Positions 29,851 through 41,317 of a stretch of DNA of 64,000 nt are shown here, piece by piece. Source of the DNA: Alternaria dauci (taxonomy: Eukaryota > Ascomycota > Dothideomycetes > Pleosporales > Pleosporaceae); contig NC_091272.1 of assembly GCF_042100115.1 (NCBI RefSeq), positions 1,054,001 through 1,118,000 on the forward strand. The letters run 5' to 3'. Within the stretch, counting starts at the first letter, position 1. Each line of letters begins with the position of its first letter. The notes under the pieces are model-generated. The model did not search any database and was not told the origin of the DNA. It saw only the letters and a list, made by a program, of their open reading frames with translations. The translations under genes were made by a program, and so were the position numbers.

Positions 29851-32800
29851 TCAGTCGTCGTCCTCACCAGACTCTTCCTCTTCCTCTTCCTTCTTCTTCT
29901 GCTCACGCTTCTTGCGGTCGCCCTTCTTGGATTTGAGTTCCTTCTCCCACATCTTGTTCGCGGCGTCCTTGTCCAGGTCTGGGAAGACAATGTCAAATAC
30001 TTCCTTGTACCATTGTACGGGACGGCCTTCTATGCCTTCCTTGATGTTCTGTGATATGTTAGCAGATGCACTGTTGGTCATTAGGACAGGGGAAACATAC
30101 CTCAGGCAGTTCAAGCCAGTCGCTCATGTTGTCGTGTGGGAAGATGACCGTCTTTGCGCCCGCTCTCCGTGCAGCGACAGTCTTTTCGCGTAGTCCGCCA
30201 ATCCTCAGCACCTTACCGGTAAGAGTCAACTCACCGGTCATGGCGACATCATCCCTGATCTTCTTATCGAGTGCCAGACTGAGCATGCTGGTCGCCATGG
30301 TGATACCAGCGCTTGGTCCGTCTTTTGGTGTACCGCCTTCGGGGCAGTGGAGATGTATCCTGGCGTGCTCGAAGAACTTGTTCTTGGGGAATTCGCGGGC
30401 AAGAATGCTCTTGGCGAACGAGTACGCTACGCTCGTCGACTCCTTCATGACGTCTCGAAGGGATCCACTGCGCTCAAGACCGGGTGTTGATGATGCTGAG
30501 AGCGCGTTCTGAAGGATGGACTCAATGTAGAGGGCGGAGCCACCCATTGACGTCCATGCTAGACCCATAGTAACACCAGGTGGCGTGAAGTCGTAGAGGC
30601 GATCTGAAGTGAAGATGGCGGGCCCGACGTAATCCTTCAGGTTGTCCTTGGTGATGGAAACGTGAACAGAGTCTGGGATCTTGAGCGCAACGCGTGGCTT
30701 TTCTGTTGTCTGCTCTTCGATGTTCTGTGGAGTCTCTTTGGGATCGCTCTTGTCCTTATCCGATTCTTTCTGCGCAGCCTTGCCCTCCTCAGTGAGCGCT
30801 GCAGCTTCTGGCAGTGCATCTTCACCCACGTCGGTGACGATCTTCAAGGCTGCCTTGCGGTATACCTTTTCGATGTGTTTCTTAAGGTTTCGGACACCCG
30901 ACTCGCGACAGTACTTGTTGATGAGTTCAACAATTGCATCGTTCTCAAGAACAACATCAGCGTCCTTCAGTCCGCTCATGTCCTTCGCTGCGGGTGACAG
31001 GTACTTTTCGGCAATGGCGATCTTCTCGTCTGAAACATAGCCGGATAATCGGATCACTTCCATACGGTCGAGCAGTGGTTGCGGGATCGTCTCATCCATG
31101 TTTGCTGTGCATACGAACAGAACCTTTGACAGATCGACAGGTACATCCAGGTAATGGTCCAAGAAACTATTGTTCTGCTCCGGGTCGAGCAGCTCGAGCA
31201 GGGCTGATGCTGGGTCACCGTGGTTGCTGTTGCGTCCGATCTTGTCGACTTCATCGATCAAGACAAGCGGGTTCTCCGTCTGACATTTCTTGAGAGCTTG
31301 GATGATGCGTCCAGGTAGCGCACCGACGTACGTCCTCCGGTGACCCTTGATCTCTGCTACGTCGTACATGCCACCAACACTGAAGCGGTAGTACTGGCGG
31401 TTCAGAGCGCGAGCAATGGACTTTCCGATCGACGTCTTACCCACACCTGGTGGGCCAACCAAGCAAAGAATCTTTCCTTCAACGGTGCCGCGCAATTTTC
31501 CGACTGCGATAAACTCGAGAATGCGGTCCTTGACGTCCTTTAGGCCGTGATGATCCTCGTCCAAGACTTCTCGCGCATGCTGGATACCGAAATTCTCCGC
31601 GCTGCGCAGACCCCAGGGTAGCTGTGTGAGCCAGTCGAGGTAGTTGCGGGTGACATTGAACTCTGATCCGTTCGGCTCGAGCCCTTGCAGCTTGCTCATC
31701 TCCTCTTCAAAGACCTTGCGTACGGCTTCAGGCATAGCGAGCTTGTTGGCCTTCTCGTTGAACTTCTCAATCAGCTTGTCCTTGCCATCCGATTCGATAC
31801 CAAGCTCTCGCTTGATGCCCTTCATCTGCTCCATCAACATGTATTCGCGGTGCTTCTTTGTGACTCTGGCATTAACATCGTCGGCGACCTTTTTTTGCAA
31901 TTCGGCACTGATGAGTTCCTTCTTGAGTACCTCCAACGCCTTGCTAAGACGCTTCTCGATATCCATCTCTTCAAGTGCGTCCTGGAGTTCGTGTGACTCA
32001 GCTTGTGCAACCGCAGCGGCAAAGTCAGCAAGCTTGACGGGATCCTCGCCAACATTCATAGTGGTGTGAACCGAGAAGGTCGACACATGATCACGGAACA
32101 GCGGGTTAAGCAGTGCAACGCCCTTGAAGGTGTTGACGATCTCGTTGACCAATACCTGAATTGTCTTGTTGGTCTTCAGATCGAAAGGCTCCTCGACCAT
32201 GTTCTCAACATCGGCAATGCTGACGTTGCGACCCTTGAGAATGGTGGGCACCAGCGCTCCCTGAGCTGCCTTGGCCTCCTCTGTTGCCTCCTCGAAGCTA
32301 GCAACAACATCTCCCTTGTTCTGCGGTGCAGCTGCCTCTGACTCCGGGGTATCCGCACTCTCGGCCAGTGTGCTCTCAGCCACTGATGGCTCCTCCTTCG
32401 CTTGGGGTGGCGATTTGAGCCCAGTCATCCTGATGCGGCGGTGCGGGTAGAGAACGCAAGTCATGGCAAAGTTATCGTCGGCGCCGCTTACAGGGAATGC
32501 GCTCGTGACCTGGCAGAAGGTGCCGACGTCGTATACCTCGCTGGGGTCATGGATGACGTCCTTGTCGGCAGCATCGTCCTTGAACATAAAGGCACCAATA
32601 TAAGGCTGTCCTCGCTTGACCATGTCAGCAATCGCCTGTCCGACCTCCCTATCCCTGATGGTGATAGCCTTATAGAACCCGGGGAATAGAGGCCGCTTGA
32701 CGAGCGGTATCGCCATGACTTGAGGATAGACGTCGGGTATCGAGGGCTTGACGAGCCCTCTCTCGGCGCCCTTTCGTTTCTTGCCACCGCCATCACCGCC

Positions 32801-33193
32801 TGAGCCACTTCCCCCTGCTGCGCTGCCTCGTCCAGAACTCGCTCTTGGGGGTATTGGCTCGGGCGCATCGCTCTTGCCCTCGAGCTCTTGTGCTCTTTGC
32901 TGCTCCTTGAGCTTCTTAGATTCCTCCGTTTCTTCCTCCTTGGTCTTCTCTAGCGGCTCCGGTGGCGCCTTTGAATCGTCCTCCTTCCGCCTACTCAGAG
33001 ACGTGGAGAAGGTGCGGTATGCGAAGAGTGCGGCGGGCGGCGAGGAGCATCGTGCGCGTTGTCTCGCGACCAGAGATGCTGTGCATTGGGCGGGGAGGTG
33101 TCGCGATGAGGCTCTGGTAGTGATATTCCTGGCATTTGAGCGCGAAGCCTGGCGGAGGGCTGCCCGCCATGGCAAACTCTGGCTCTGGAACAT
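29851..33193 (-). CDS. PIM1: Mitochondrial Lon protease
   Basis: ATP-dependent AAA+ serine protease of the mitochondrial matrix that degrades damaged proteins. Two exons are joined, 33193-30101 and 30048-29851, with a 52-nt intron (GTATGT...ACAG). The second exon gives the last 66 residues, ending in a Lys/Glu-rich tail (EEEEEESGEDDD). The total is 1096 residues, as in other fungal Pim1. An Arg-rich, acid-free N-terminus (1 to about 65) fits a mitochondrial presequence. Visible motifs: Walker A GPPGVGKT (580-587), Walker B LVLIDEVD (643-650), catalytic S961 in PKDGPSAG and K1004 in GGLREK, 43 residues apart as in the family. An LSPAAKDM-type sensor and a Glu/Lys-rich insert (about 800-835) are also seen. 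Confidence 0.97.
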
Positions 33194-34686
33194 GATGCTG
33201 ATTGGAGGCTATGTGGGCGTGGGTAACGGTAATACTATACAAAGAATGGAAGGAATGCACGCAGGGTCATGCAGCACTCGCGTACCACCCACAAAGTCTA
33301 AGAACAAGTTTGTGCAATGTACAATGAAGAATGACAGATTGTAGTGGCGGCGTATGAATTGCTCAGCGACTTCCGAATCTCGACATCATCACCGCCCAAG
33401 CTTCTCCGATAGCCCCGATGGCAAAACCCTTGGCACCACGCGACACTGCCATTCCAACTTCCACTGCCATCCACCTCTCAGTGACCTTTCCATTTTGACA
33501 ATTGCATCCATCCGATTCTCCCCCTCTCTAGGATTATCCTATTCATTCTGCGCGCCCTCATTATTCTGCCACCCGACGTCGGCCTCGCTCCACGCTCGTC
33601 GTCTACATTTCCAATCGAGTAGAACATGATCGAATCCAATAGAAAACAGCGAAGAACGGCCGCCCGTGCTTGCTTACCAAGTACCATATATATGCGACTA
33701 ATACATTTACTCCCGCAATCTTGCAATGGTTATTAGCAGAGGCACCCCTGGCCGTGTCGTCTGTTGACCTGAGCAGCCAGTCCGAGTATCGCGCGTACCT
33801 ACTTTGTACACCGTCTGATGTACATGTACGCCAACGCCCATGTGCCCACGACTCAGCTCGATCCATCACAGGAATGCCAGCCTCGGGACGCATTGAGTGT
33901 GGCCACACGCTCGGGCCATTGGCAGGTCAGGTGCTTATCCAAATCGTCGCGAAACCCATCGCGCGCTCACGTGACGCTACACACGAGAGCATTATTGGAA
34001 GCCATGCCTCCGCATGCTTGCTGCACGCTGCACTAACTCGCGTATGTGTAAACAAGATTCAAGCACCAATTCGTCTTGCACTATCTTGCTCACGAGATGT
34101 TCTGAGCTGGCGCCAAGACTCTCAAAGGTTGTGATGCTGATAGCAATGCGAAAATGTTTGAGAGCGTTGAACGCTGCGGTTACAAGCCCGTGATAGAACT
34201 TCATGTCAACGGTTAAAGACTGAACGGTTGCAATGATGTCACCTTCCATATCAAGACGGCATTGCTCTTGCACCGTCCTGTGCAATCTCGCCGAGATGGC
34301 GGCGACCGAAGAGCAGAACGACCGGCCTATTCGTTATCGGTAATCAACGATGGATCAACAATTGGGGTAGAAGATCCACTAGTCTTCTCTTGGCTCCTCC
34401 ACGCCTTGCGTCAGTTAGCGGGCGATCTTCCCACGCCATGGTAAGTTTCACGATATGTTCACGCCAACGTCATCGCGTTCCACTGATTCCAACGGTTTGA
34501 GGTCCGGTCCGATGGCGGACGTTGTCACACGGCCAAAAAACTGTAGCTACTGTGCTATGATATCACTTTTCATGATCATCATGCTGTTGTACTTTGTTAA
34601 TGCAACAACCTTCACTTCACTCCAACCACGTCTCAAACTTCGTCCACTCCATGGTCTAGTAGTATTTTAGCAGCCAGTTATAAATC
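33194..34686. other. 1.5-kb divergent region between Lon and MFS genes
   Basis: Upstream of both neighbours, so it holds two promoters. The stretch 33990-34450 has ORF pieces on both strands with protein-like composition (see findings) but no continuous gene model. Confidence 0.4.
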
Positions 34687-36599
34687 ATGTCAGATCTCTC
34701 ATCACTCCATGAAGACAAAGGTATGGTATGTCCGCCATGGGTTTGTAACCGACCTTGCTAACGTCCCTAAGACAGTGCATCTCTACCCCAGCGTAAGAGG
34801 AAAGCGCCTATACGCATGAAGGATGGAAAGAAGGTTGAGCTTCACACCTGGAATGGCCCTCGAGATCCCGAGAACCCGTGCGTACATTGCCCCATGACTG
34901 GAACAAGCGCTGATCAAACCTAGGTTCAACTGGTCTACCAAGTACAAGTGGTTCTTGACAATCACGGTCTGCTTCATCTCCATCTTGACAGGTCTCCCGG
35001 CTGGATCCTATGGTGCTGGTAATGAATGGATGGCAAGTCGCTTCAGCGTCCAGAATGAACCTTTTCCGAACCTCTACTGGGCAACGTGCAGCTGGAACAT
35101 GGGTGCTGCTCTTTTCCCACTTCTATTCGTACCATTGACCGAGAACACTGGCCGTATGCCTGGCTACTTCGTAAGTCATTGCAACAACGACGGACAACAA
35201 GCAACTCTGACAATAAAAAGATTGCATACATCGTTTTCGAGTTGTTCCTGTTCGGCTCTGCCTTTGCCGACAACTTCGCGACGCTCGTCATCACCCGATT
35301 CTTCGGCGGTGGCGCGTCATCGGTTTCCATCAACATTGTCGGCGGCAGCATTAGTGATGTGTGGAAAGGCGACAAGGCTCGAAGTTTACCCATGTCCATC
35401 TTTGGATTCACGTCTGTCGCTGGTATCGCTCTAGGGCCGTTTATTGGTAGTGCGATTGTACAGATTGGCTATCCTTCCACTGGACTGCAATCTCCGTGGC
35501 GCTGGTGTGTATTTCACCGTGCTTGATTCACATCGCTGACATATGTAAAGGATCTACTACATCCAAATCATCTACAACGCCGCTCTGATTCCCGTTTTCT
35601 ACATTATTCTCAAGGAGACCCGTGGCGACGTCATCCTGAAGAAGCGCGCCCAGAAGATTCGTAGAGACACGGGCCGCGAAGTCTATGCCGAGTCTGAGCT
35701 CGAAAAGCCTTCGATAGCCAGCTTACTCAAGGTTTCTTTCATGCGACCCACAAAGATGTTGCTCACCGAGCCCGTCGTCACTTTCTTCACGTTATGGATC
35801 AGTTTCGCCTGGGGTATCCTGTTTCTATTCTTTTCCTCGGTCGTGCAAACTTTCAGTGCAAGCTATGGTTTTGATACCTTCCAGACTGGTAAGAAATGTC
35901 CCTGCACGAACTGGTTGTGAGACATGTGCTGATTTCGTACACGTACCTTTAGGTATGATTCAACTCGCCATAACTGTCGGAGCGCTCATTGGCACACTCA
36001 TCAATCCGATACAGGATTGGCTGTATCTTCGAACCGCGTCTAAAAACCAAGAACGTCCTGGAAAGCCGATCCCAGAAGGCCGTTTATACACCAGTATTCC
36101 TGGCTCGCTGCTCTTCACTGCTGGTCTTTTCGTCTATGGATGGACGTGCAGACCGTCTATTCATTGGATTGTTCCTGCAATAGGAATCTGTATGGTGGGC
36201 GTAGGTATCTACTCCATCTACATGGGGGTAGTCAACTACCTCACCGATGCTTACGAGAAGTACGCTGCTTCCGCGCTTTCCGCCGCATCTCTTGGCCGCA
36301 ATTTGTTTGGCGCCTTTCTGCCTCTGGCGTCCTACTCGCTTTTCCAGAACCTCGGTTTTGGCTGGGCAGGCAGCTTACTTGGCTTCGTTGGATTGGCACT
36401 GAGTCTGGTGCCGGTGGTACTGCTGATCAAGGGCCGCCAGATCCGTGCCAAGAGTCCGTTCATGTCGGAAGCTACCTTTGAAGATGGTGATGATGACGAA
36501 GATGCGGAGGGCATGAAAGCCAGTCATAGTCATCGCGGTACTTTCGGACCAGCGGGCGTTGCTGGCGGACCGCCCGGTGCAGTGGACGATGCTGTCTAG
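34687..36599 (+). CDS. MFS transporter, DHA1 (drug:H+ antiporter-1) type
   Basis: Proton-driven efflux or uptake carrier of the plasma membrane, substrate unknown. Six exons are joined: 34687-34720, 34772-34877, 34924-35170, 35221-35504, 35551-35888 and 35953-36599. The introns are 51, 46, 50, 46 and 64 nt. They yield 551 residues with about 12 membrane spans. Family signs: NWSTKYKWFLTITVCFI leading into span 1, RFFGGGASSVSINIVGGSISDVW after span 4, SPWRWIYYIQIIYN near span 6, and a long central loop with KKRAQKIRRDTGREVYAESE. A C-terminal acidic tail (FEDGDDDEDAE) is cytosolic. The phases of all five introns agree. It is head-to-head with Lon. Polyamine- or azole-type substrates are common in this family, but nothing here decides it. 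Confidence 0.9.
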
Positions 36600-36793
36600 A
36601 ACGAAAATGGGCCATGCAAGATGGGAATCACGATGCTTCAAGAAAGTTTTGTTCATGGGTCGAAGTGTGCTTATGCACAATACGGAAGACGCTAACACAG
36701 GTATCGAGACCATAAGACCAGGTCATGAATATATAACACAAAACACAACAGAAGGTCGTACCAGCGAGACACAAGAAAACCTCATGACTTGAC

Positions 36794-39247
36794 CTAACCC
36801 ACGGTCCTTGCTGAGACACTCTCAACTGACTTCTGCAATAAAGTCTGCTCATGCTCATCATCCGATCTTTCGCCTCCAGATTCGTCGTCCAATGTACCGG
36901 CATCAGAAACTTCGTCGCTGGAGACGTCAGACTCGGAATGTTCGTCTTCTGAGGCATTTTCCTCTGGAACCTCATCTTCAGAGGAGTCCTGTTCCTCTGT
37001 GTCATCATCGCTTTCAGAATCCTCATTTTCTGAATTTTCGTCTTCAGAGTGGTCGTTATCAGAGTACGCATCTTCGCCAGCATCGCTGTCGCCATCCTTT
37101 TCCGCGCCAGCCTCACTTTCATTCCCTGACTCCACCGTCTTCTCGCTCGCACCACCACGCATCCTCACACCATCCTCAGTCTCTTCGTTTGGACGTCTGG
37201 AGTCTTCATATCCGTCGTCCGACTCTGACATCTCCTCCGGCTCGGCAACAAACTCCATGGCTTTCCCTCTCAGCCCCGGTCCGTCATGCTCCCAAACCTG
37301 CGTCGAACCCGTGGAGTCACTATCCTTCTTCTTGTCAGAATGGGAAGACTTGCGACCAAGTTTTCCGAGTGTACGAGATGCAAGGGAGGACTTGCGTCCG
37401 GGCTTTTCACGATCAGCTGTTGAATGCTTACTACTCTGGCTATCCGCGGAGGCACGGAACTGAGCACTAGATCTACTATTGTTACGTTCGGGATAGCTGC
37501 AACTCAGACGACTGTCTGAGCTGAGTCGGCTGTCGTTGCTGGAAGCGTTTGAGCGTCGCTGGGCTTGAGACCGGCTCTCGATGCTAGACAAGCCCGAGGT
37601 TCTTTGAGCTGGCGCAAAAGATGCTTGGGCATCGTGAGAAGAAGCGAATGGGTTTTCCGGGATATCTCTCGAGCCAGGTCTTCCGTTGTTGTACTTATAA
37701 CGATAGCCCGAAGATGCTGAAGATCTGGAGCCATCCGAACGTCCTGAGTGTCTGTCAGAGAATGGGTTTGCGGCCTTTCTTGTTCTTTCATAGTCCACGT
37801 CTCGCTCATCATCATCAGTACCGGTGCCTTCCGCAATTGAAGTCATTGTCGCATTGAAGTCTGGTCGTTCCTGGTCATTCATACTCATACTCCTAGCCGT
37901 GTTACCACGACCACCACCGGGCTTCTTCTCCGTTATAGAGTCTTTGGTAAGTAAAGTCGCATCATTAGCGAAGGTATACGCCCGCTTGAAAGACCGCGTG
38001 GGAGGCTTCTCAAGACTCTTTCGTGTCCGTCTCGACTCGGTAAATGAATCGGATTTTCGGCCAGTAGAAGATCTTCGAGATCGAGAACTATTCGCATCGC
38101 AGCGGTCTTCGTCTTCGGTCTTGGTCGCCTCTGTCAATGAGCGAGCTCTTTCTTTACCCTTCTGTCGTTTCTTTTCCTCTGACAGTTTCTGTTGTTCTGC
38201 AATCCGCTGGTTTTGCTCTTCTGCCTGTCTCCGCTCTTCTGCTTGACGTTCTTCCTCCTCCCGCTTCTTCCTGTCCGCCATCTGCTCTTTAGCCTCAAGG
38301 ATCTTGCGGCGTGCCTCAGCTGCTCGATCCAGCGGTTGCGATGGCTTGATGGCATTGGTGTCTATACTTTGTTTGCGCTTGACATATGACACTGGCCTTT
38401 CAATATCGACATTATTTGCATCGACGGCTGTGATCGTGCTATCGAAAGAGTCCCTCTTACTTGGTAGTTTCTTGATATAAGCAGATGAAACTCTTGCCCT
38501 AGCCCATTCTTTGGCACTGCTACCTAGGTCGCTATCCTCCAAAAGATCGTTTTCGAATTCTGTAGGGTCTCGAAGCGCTTCCGATGTTGGTGCGACCAGT
38601 GACTTTGGCTGCTTCTTCTCTGCCTTACGTCGCGAGGGCTGCAGCTCGCCTTTGTTGATCTTGTCCCATATGTCCGCCACTACTGTCTGCGCAGGGTCGT
38701 ATGCGGTGGTTGCAGGCTCAGTCTTTGGATGATTCCGCGCTACTGTTCTCACAGGCTTTGGGGAAACTAACTCAGGCGGATCTATTATCGAGTTGCCGTA
38801 CCCTTCTTTTGTAGAGTTCCCCATACTTCCTGCGTTTAGGTGTTGCGTTTGGAACTGATCTAGTTCCTTTCCTTCTCTCTTCTTTCCTTTGACATCCTCG
38901 GAAGATAAGAAGACCCGGCCAGGTAGGCTAACGAGACCCTCACCTCCTGTGTACTCGATCTCAGAGATACGTGGAAGTGCCTTCGCGACCGGCGCGACAT
39001 GTGTGGGAGTCACATTCTCGGAACCGTACCACGGGCTGCTCTGGTAATGCTGGTGTGGAGGGTCGAAATCGTAGGGTTGGATTGGGCTTTGTTTGAAATG
39101 CTCGGAATTTTCGACATGGCGAGTGCGCTCCACGTCTGGTACTGCGAACCGCACTCGCTTGTATCCCTGATAGACGTAGTACGTGCCAAATAATGCTACG
39201 ATGACTACAAAACTGACAATGATGATAGGGAGTATCGCTAACGCCAT
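36794..39247 (-). CDS. Single-pass membrane protein with coiled coil and acidic Ser-rich tail (unknown)
   Basis: No family recognised. The 817-residue product (ATG 39247, MALAILPIIIVSFVVIVALF) has one N-terminal membrane span (about 3-25) and otherwise disordered sequence. A charged coiled coil (about 310-375, REEEERQAEERRQAEEQ) is followed by Arg/Ser-rich patches (SRRSSTGRKSDSF, SSASSGYRYKYNNGRPGSR), then a strongly acidic tail (about 680-780, DSDAGEDAYSDNDHSEDE). An upstream in-frame Met at 39301 exists, but the hydrophobic span directly follows the chosen Met. The short N-terminus before the span suggests a signal-anchor with the body in the cytosol. Its 3' end lies 194 bases from the end of the MFS gene. 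One exon. Confidence 0.7.
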   Translation of the reverse strand: MALAILPIIIVSFVVIVALFGTYYVYQGYKRVRFAVPDVERTRHVENSEHFKQSPIQPYDFDPPHQHYQSSPWYGSENVTPTHVAPVAKALPRISEIEYTGGEGLVSLPGRVFLSSEDVKGKKREGKELDQFQTQHLNAGSMGNSTKEGYGNSIIDPPELVSPKPVRTVARNHPKTEPATTAYDPAQTVVADIWDKINKGELQPSRRKAEKKQPKSLVAPTSEALRDPTEFENDLLEDSDLGSSAKEWARARVSSAYIKKLPSKRDSFDSTITAVDANNVDIERPVSYVKRKQSIDTNAIKPSQPLDRAAEARRKILEAKEQMADRKKREEEERQAEERRQAEEQNQRIAEQQKLSEEKKRQKGKERARSLTEATKTEDEDRCDANSSRSRRSSTGRKSDSFTESRRTRKSLEKPPTRSFKRAYTFANDATLLTKDSITEKKPGGGRGNTARSMSMNDQERPDFNATMTSIAEGTGTDDDERDVDYERTRKAANPFSDRHSGRSDGSRSSASSGYRYKYNNGRPGSRDIPENPFASSHDAQASFAPAQRTSGLSSIESRSQAQRRSNASSNDSRLSSDSRLSCSYPERNNSRSSAQFRASADSQSSKHSTADREKPGRKSSLASRTLGKLGRKSSHSDKKKDSDSTGSTQVWEHDGPGLRGKAMEFVAEPEEMSESDDGYEDSRRPNEETEDGVRMRGGASEKTVESGNESEAGAEKDGDSDAGEDAYSDNDHSEDENSENEDSESDDDTEEQDSSEDEVPEENASEDEHSESDVSSDEVSDAGTLDDESGGERSDDEHEQTLLQKSVESVSARTVG

Positions 39248-39771
39248 GATGTGCGAAGTATACTGCCTTCCGCAATGATCGCGTATAAAGGGCTGTGGCA
39301 ATAAAGCTACGGAAAGTAGATTTCCAAAGAAATATCATGAGTTGGAGGGAAGTTCCGAAGAGAACATACCTACATGGGCCTTCACACGTGTTCAGTGACA
39401 CGAGTGTGTAATTCAATGGCCAGCGTAGCATGGACAAGAACTCCATTGCTGTGTACAAACAATTATAGTCCTGTCCATCCAGTAGGATCAATCAACTTCT
39501 TCAATAACAGTCTCGATATATATTCAGACCTACCTGTTGTGCTACAGGTCATCCTTCAATGTTTTTGAGTATACGTTTCAAACTCGTTGCCGAGCCACTC
39601 ACTTCTCATAAGTTGAATTTGTCTATGAGAAAGTGAATCTTCACTATGGTGTTTGAGATGCTGAAACTGCTATAAGGTGTTCATTGTATTGTTCGAATCT
39701 GAAACTAATCTGTTGCATGAAGACTTTGCGTACTCATTGAGCCACCTATCCGTGTCCTACATTACTTGAAC
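39248..39771. other. Intergenic region, no gene seen
   Basis: This is upstream of the membrane-protein gene and downstream of the SDR gene. It is AT-rich with no coding signal. Confidence 0.5.
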
Positions 39772-40587
39772 TCACTTCTCCTCTGGCGGTCCTCGCGCCG
39801 AAGCGATAAGGCCACTGGTAATAGACTCCGGAATCAAGCTGAAGAGGGTTGATTGTATCGTATTGTTCCAGCCAACTACACGAGCAGATTCGTTGTTCTC
39901 ATATACGTCCACCGCAACCTTCGCTACATCCTCAGGCTGAGAGATGCCGAATTTGTCGATGGCGCCTCGAGTTTCGCCATGCCCCTTGCCGTCGAGGTTG
40001 GTCTGAGTGATACCTGGAACGACACAAGCTACTCGGACGCCAGTCTCAAGATTTTCTTGGTGGATCGCTTGGGAGAATGACATGAGGAACGATTTGCTAG
40101 CCGCATACATTGCCGTGTATGGGACTGCCTGGTACCCGGCAGTAGATCCAACATTCAAGACGCCACCTTTGCCTTGCTTGATCATCTCTGGCATGAATCG
40201 GAGGCTTAGGTCGACGACGGCGCGAACCATGAGATCGACAGTAGCCAACGAGGTATCAGTCTCAGGGTTACGTGCGAAATAGTACTTTCTGGCGAAACCC
40301 GCGTTGTTCACAAGCAGATCGACTGTCCACCCCCACTCTTGAACTTGCTTCTGTACATTCTCAGGGCCTTCTCGCTGGCTCAGATCGGTTTTGATCGTGC
40401 GCACAGTCGTTCCAGGTGTGGATCCTTCAATGTCGCTGACTGTTTCGGCCAGTCTTTCTTCGTTCTGAGCGACAAGAATGAGTCGACGGACGCCTCTCTT
40501 GACAAGCTCTTTTGCAATCGCACGGCCGATTCCGGAGGAGCCACCGGTCACGAGCGCGGTCGTAGCGGAGTAGTCGACGTCTTGCAT
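39772..40587 (-). CDS. Short-chain dehydrogenase/reductase
   Basis: NAD(P)(H)-dependent oxidoreductase of 271 residues, single exon. The classical SDR motifs are all present: TGGSSGIG (14-21) for the cofactor, NNAG (about 94-97), the catalytic Ser in VGSTAGYQ, and YAASK with the catalytic Tyr and Lys at about residue 163-167. A VPG segment follows the active site (VVPGITQTNL). The hydrophobic residue pattern after the first strand (LILVAQNEERL) lacks an obvious acidic or basic residue that would decide between NAD and NADP. The substrate is unknown. It belongs to the large fungal group annotated as SDR or oxidoreductase. Confidence 0.88.
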   Translation of the reverse strand: MQDVDYSATTALVTGGSSGIGRAIAKELVKRGVRRLILVAQNEERLAETVSDIEGSTPGTTVRTIKTDLSQREGPENVQKQVQEWGWTVDLLVNNAGFARKYYFARNPETDTSLATVDLMVRAVVDLSLRFMPEMIKQGKGGVLNVGSTAGYQAVPYTAMYAASKSFLMSFSQAIHQENLETGVRVACVVPGITQTNLDGKGHGETRGAIDKFGISQPEDVAKVAVDVYENNESARVVGWNNTIQSTLFSLIPESITSGLIASARGPPEEK

Positions 40588-41317
40588 TGTCGAAATTCCT
40601 TCAAGGAGATTGGTATGTGATTGATGAATTTGCTATCCGCTTTGCTGCAGCAACCTGGTGAAGGTCTGGAAGATACGAACGCTCTTGGAGTCGTTAAGGT
40701 GTAGATGGAGTGGAAGGCGTTGGCAATCTGCTCTCTGGATGTCTGACATGATAGTGGTTTATGGAGGTTTTATAGCCATGAGCTCATGCAACGAAGACGA
40801 CAGTCGAAAACGAATGCATCATCGAAATGTATGACGGAGAACAAAGCGCCATCAACGTCACGACCTGCTCTACCAACAGAACTTGTGGTACGCACCTACT
40901 GGTACCATGTGCGCAGCAATAGAGTGAGTAATGGTGTAGCGCTTCTGCATCTTGCAGGCTGTTAGCTTCAGTCACCAGGACTAGGCTCTTCAGGTTGGCC
41001 CGTAGCTACTGGCTAGATGCAGCCTAGCGAGGGGTACGGCCGTACCGGCGCAACTGCCACTACACTTCCGACTTTCCTATGTATCTTGTATGATGTCAAT
41101 ATGTACCCAAAATCGACTTGCAGCCATGTCTGAAGGGAGCGAATATGAACAAAAGTCAATATATACAATGAAGCTGGAGTAGCAAAGAAGAGAATGAAGT
41201 ATAATATGTTTTGATGTTTTGATGTTTGCATTATGTGATGTGTTTACATGGGCGCGATTGTAACACCAACGCCATCCACGCAAACATGATTTAGATACTC
41301 CTCTCAACAGCAACCCT
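40588..41317. other. Intergenic region upstream of the SDR gene
   Basis: No ORF is believable. It includes a perfect 14-bp palindrome GGTACGGCCGTACC at 41033-41046, roughly 450 bases upstream of the SDR start. Confidence 0.45.
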
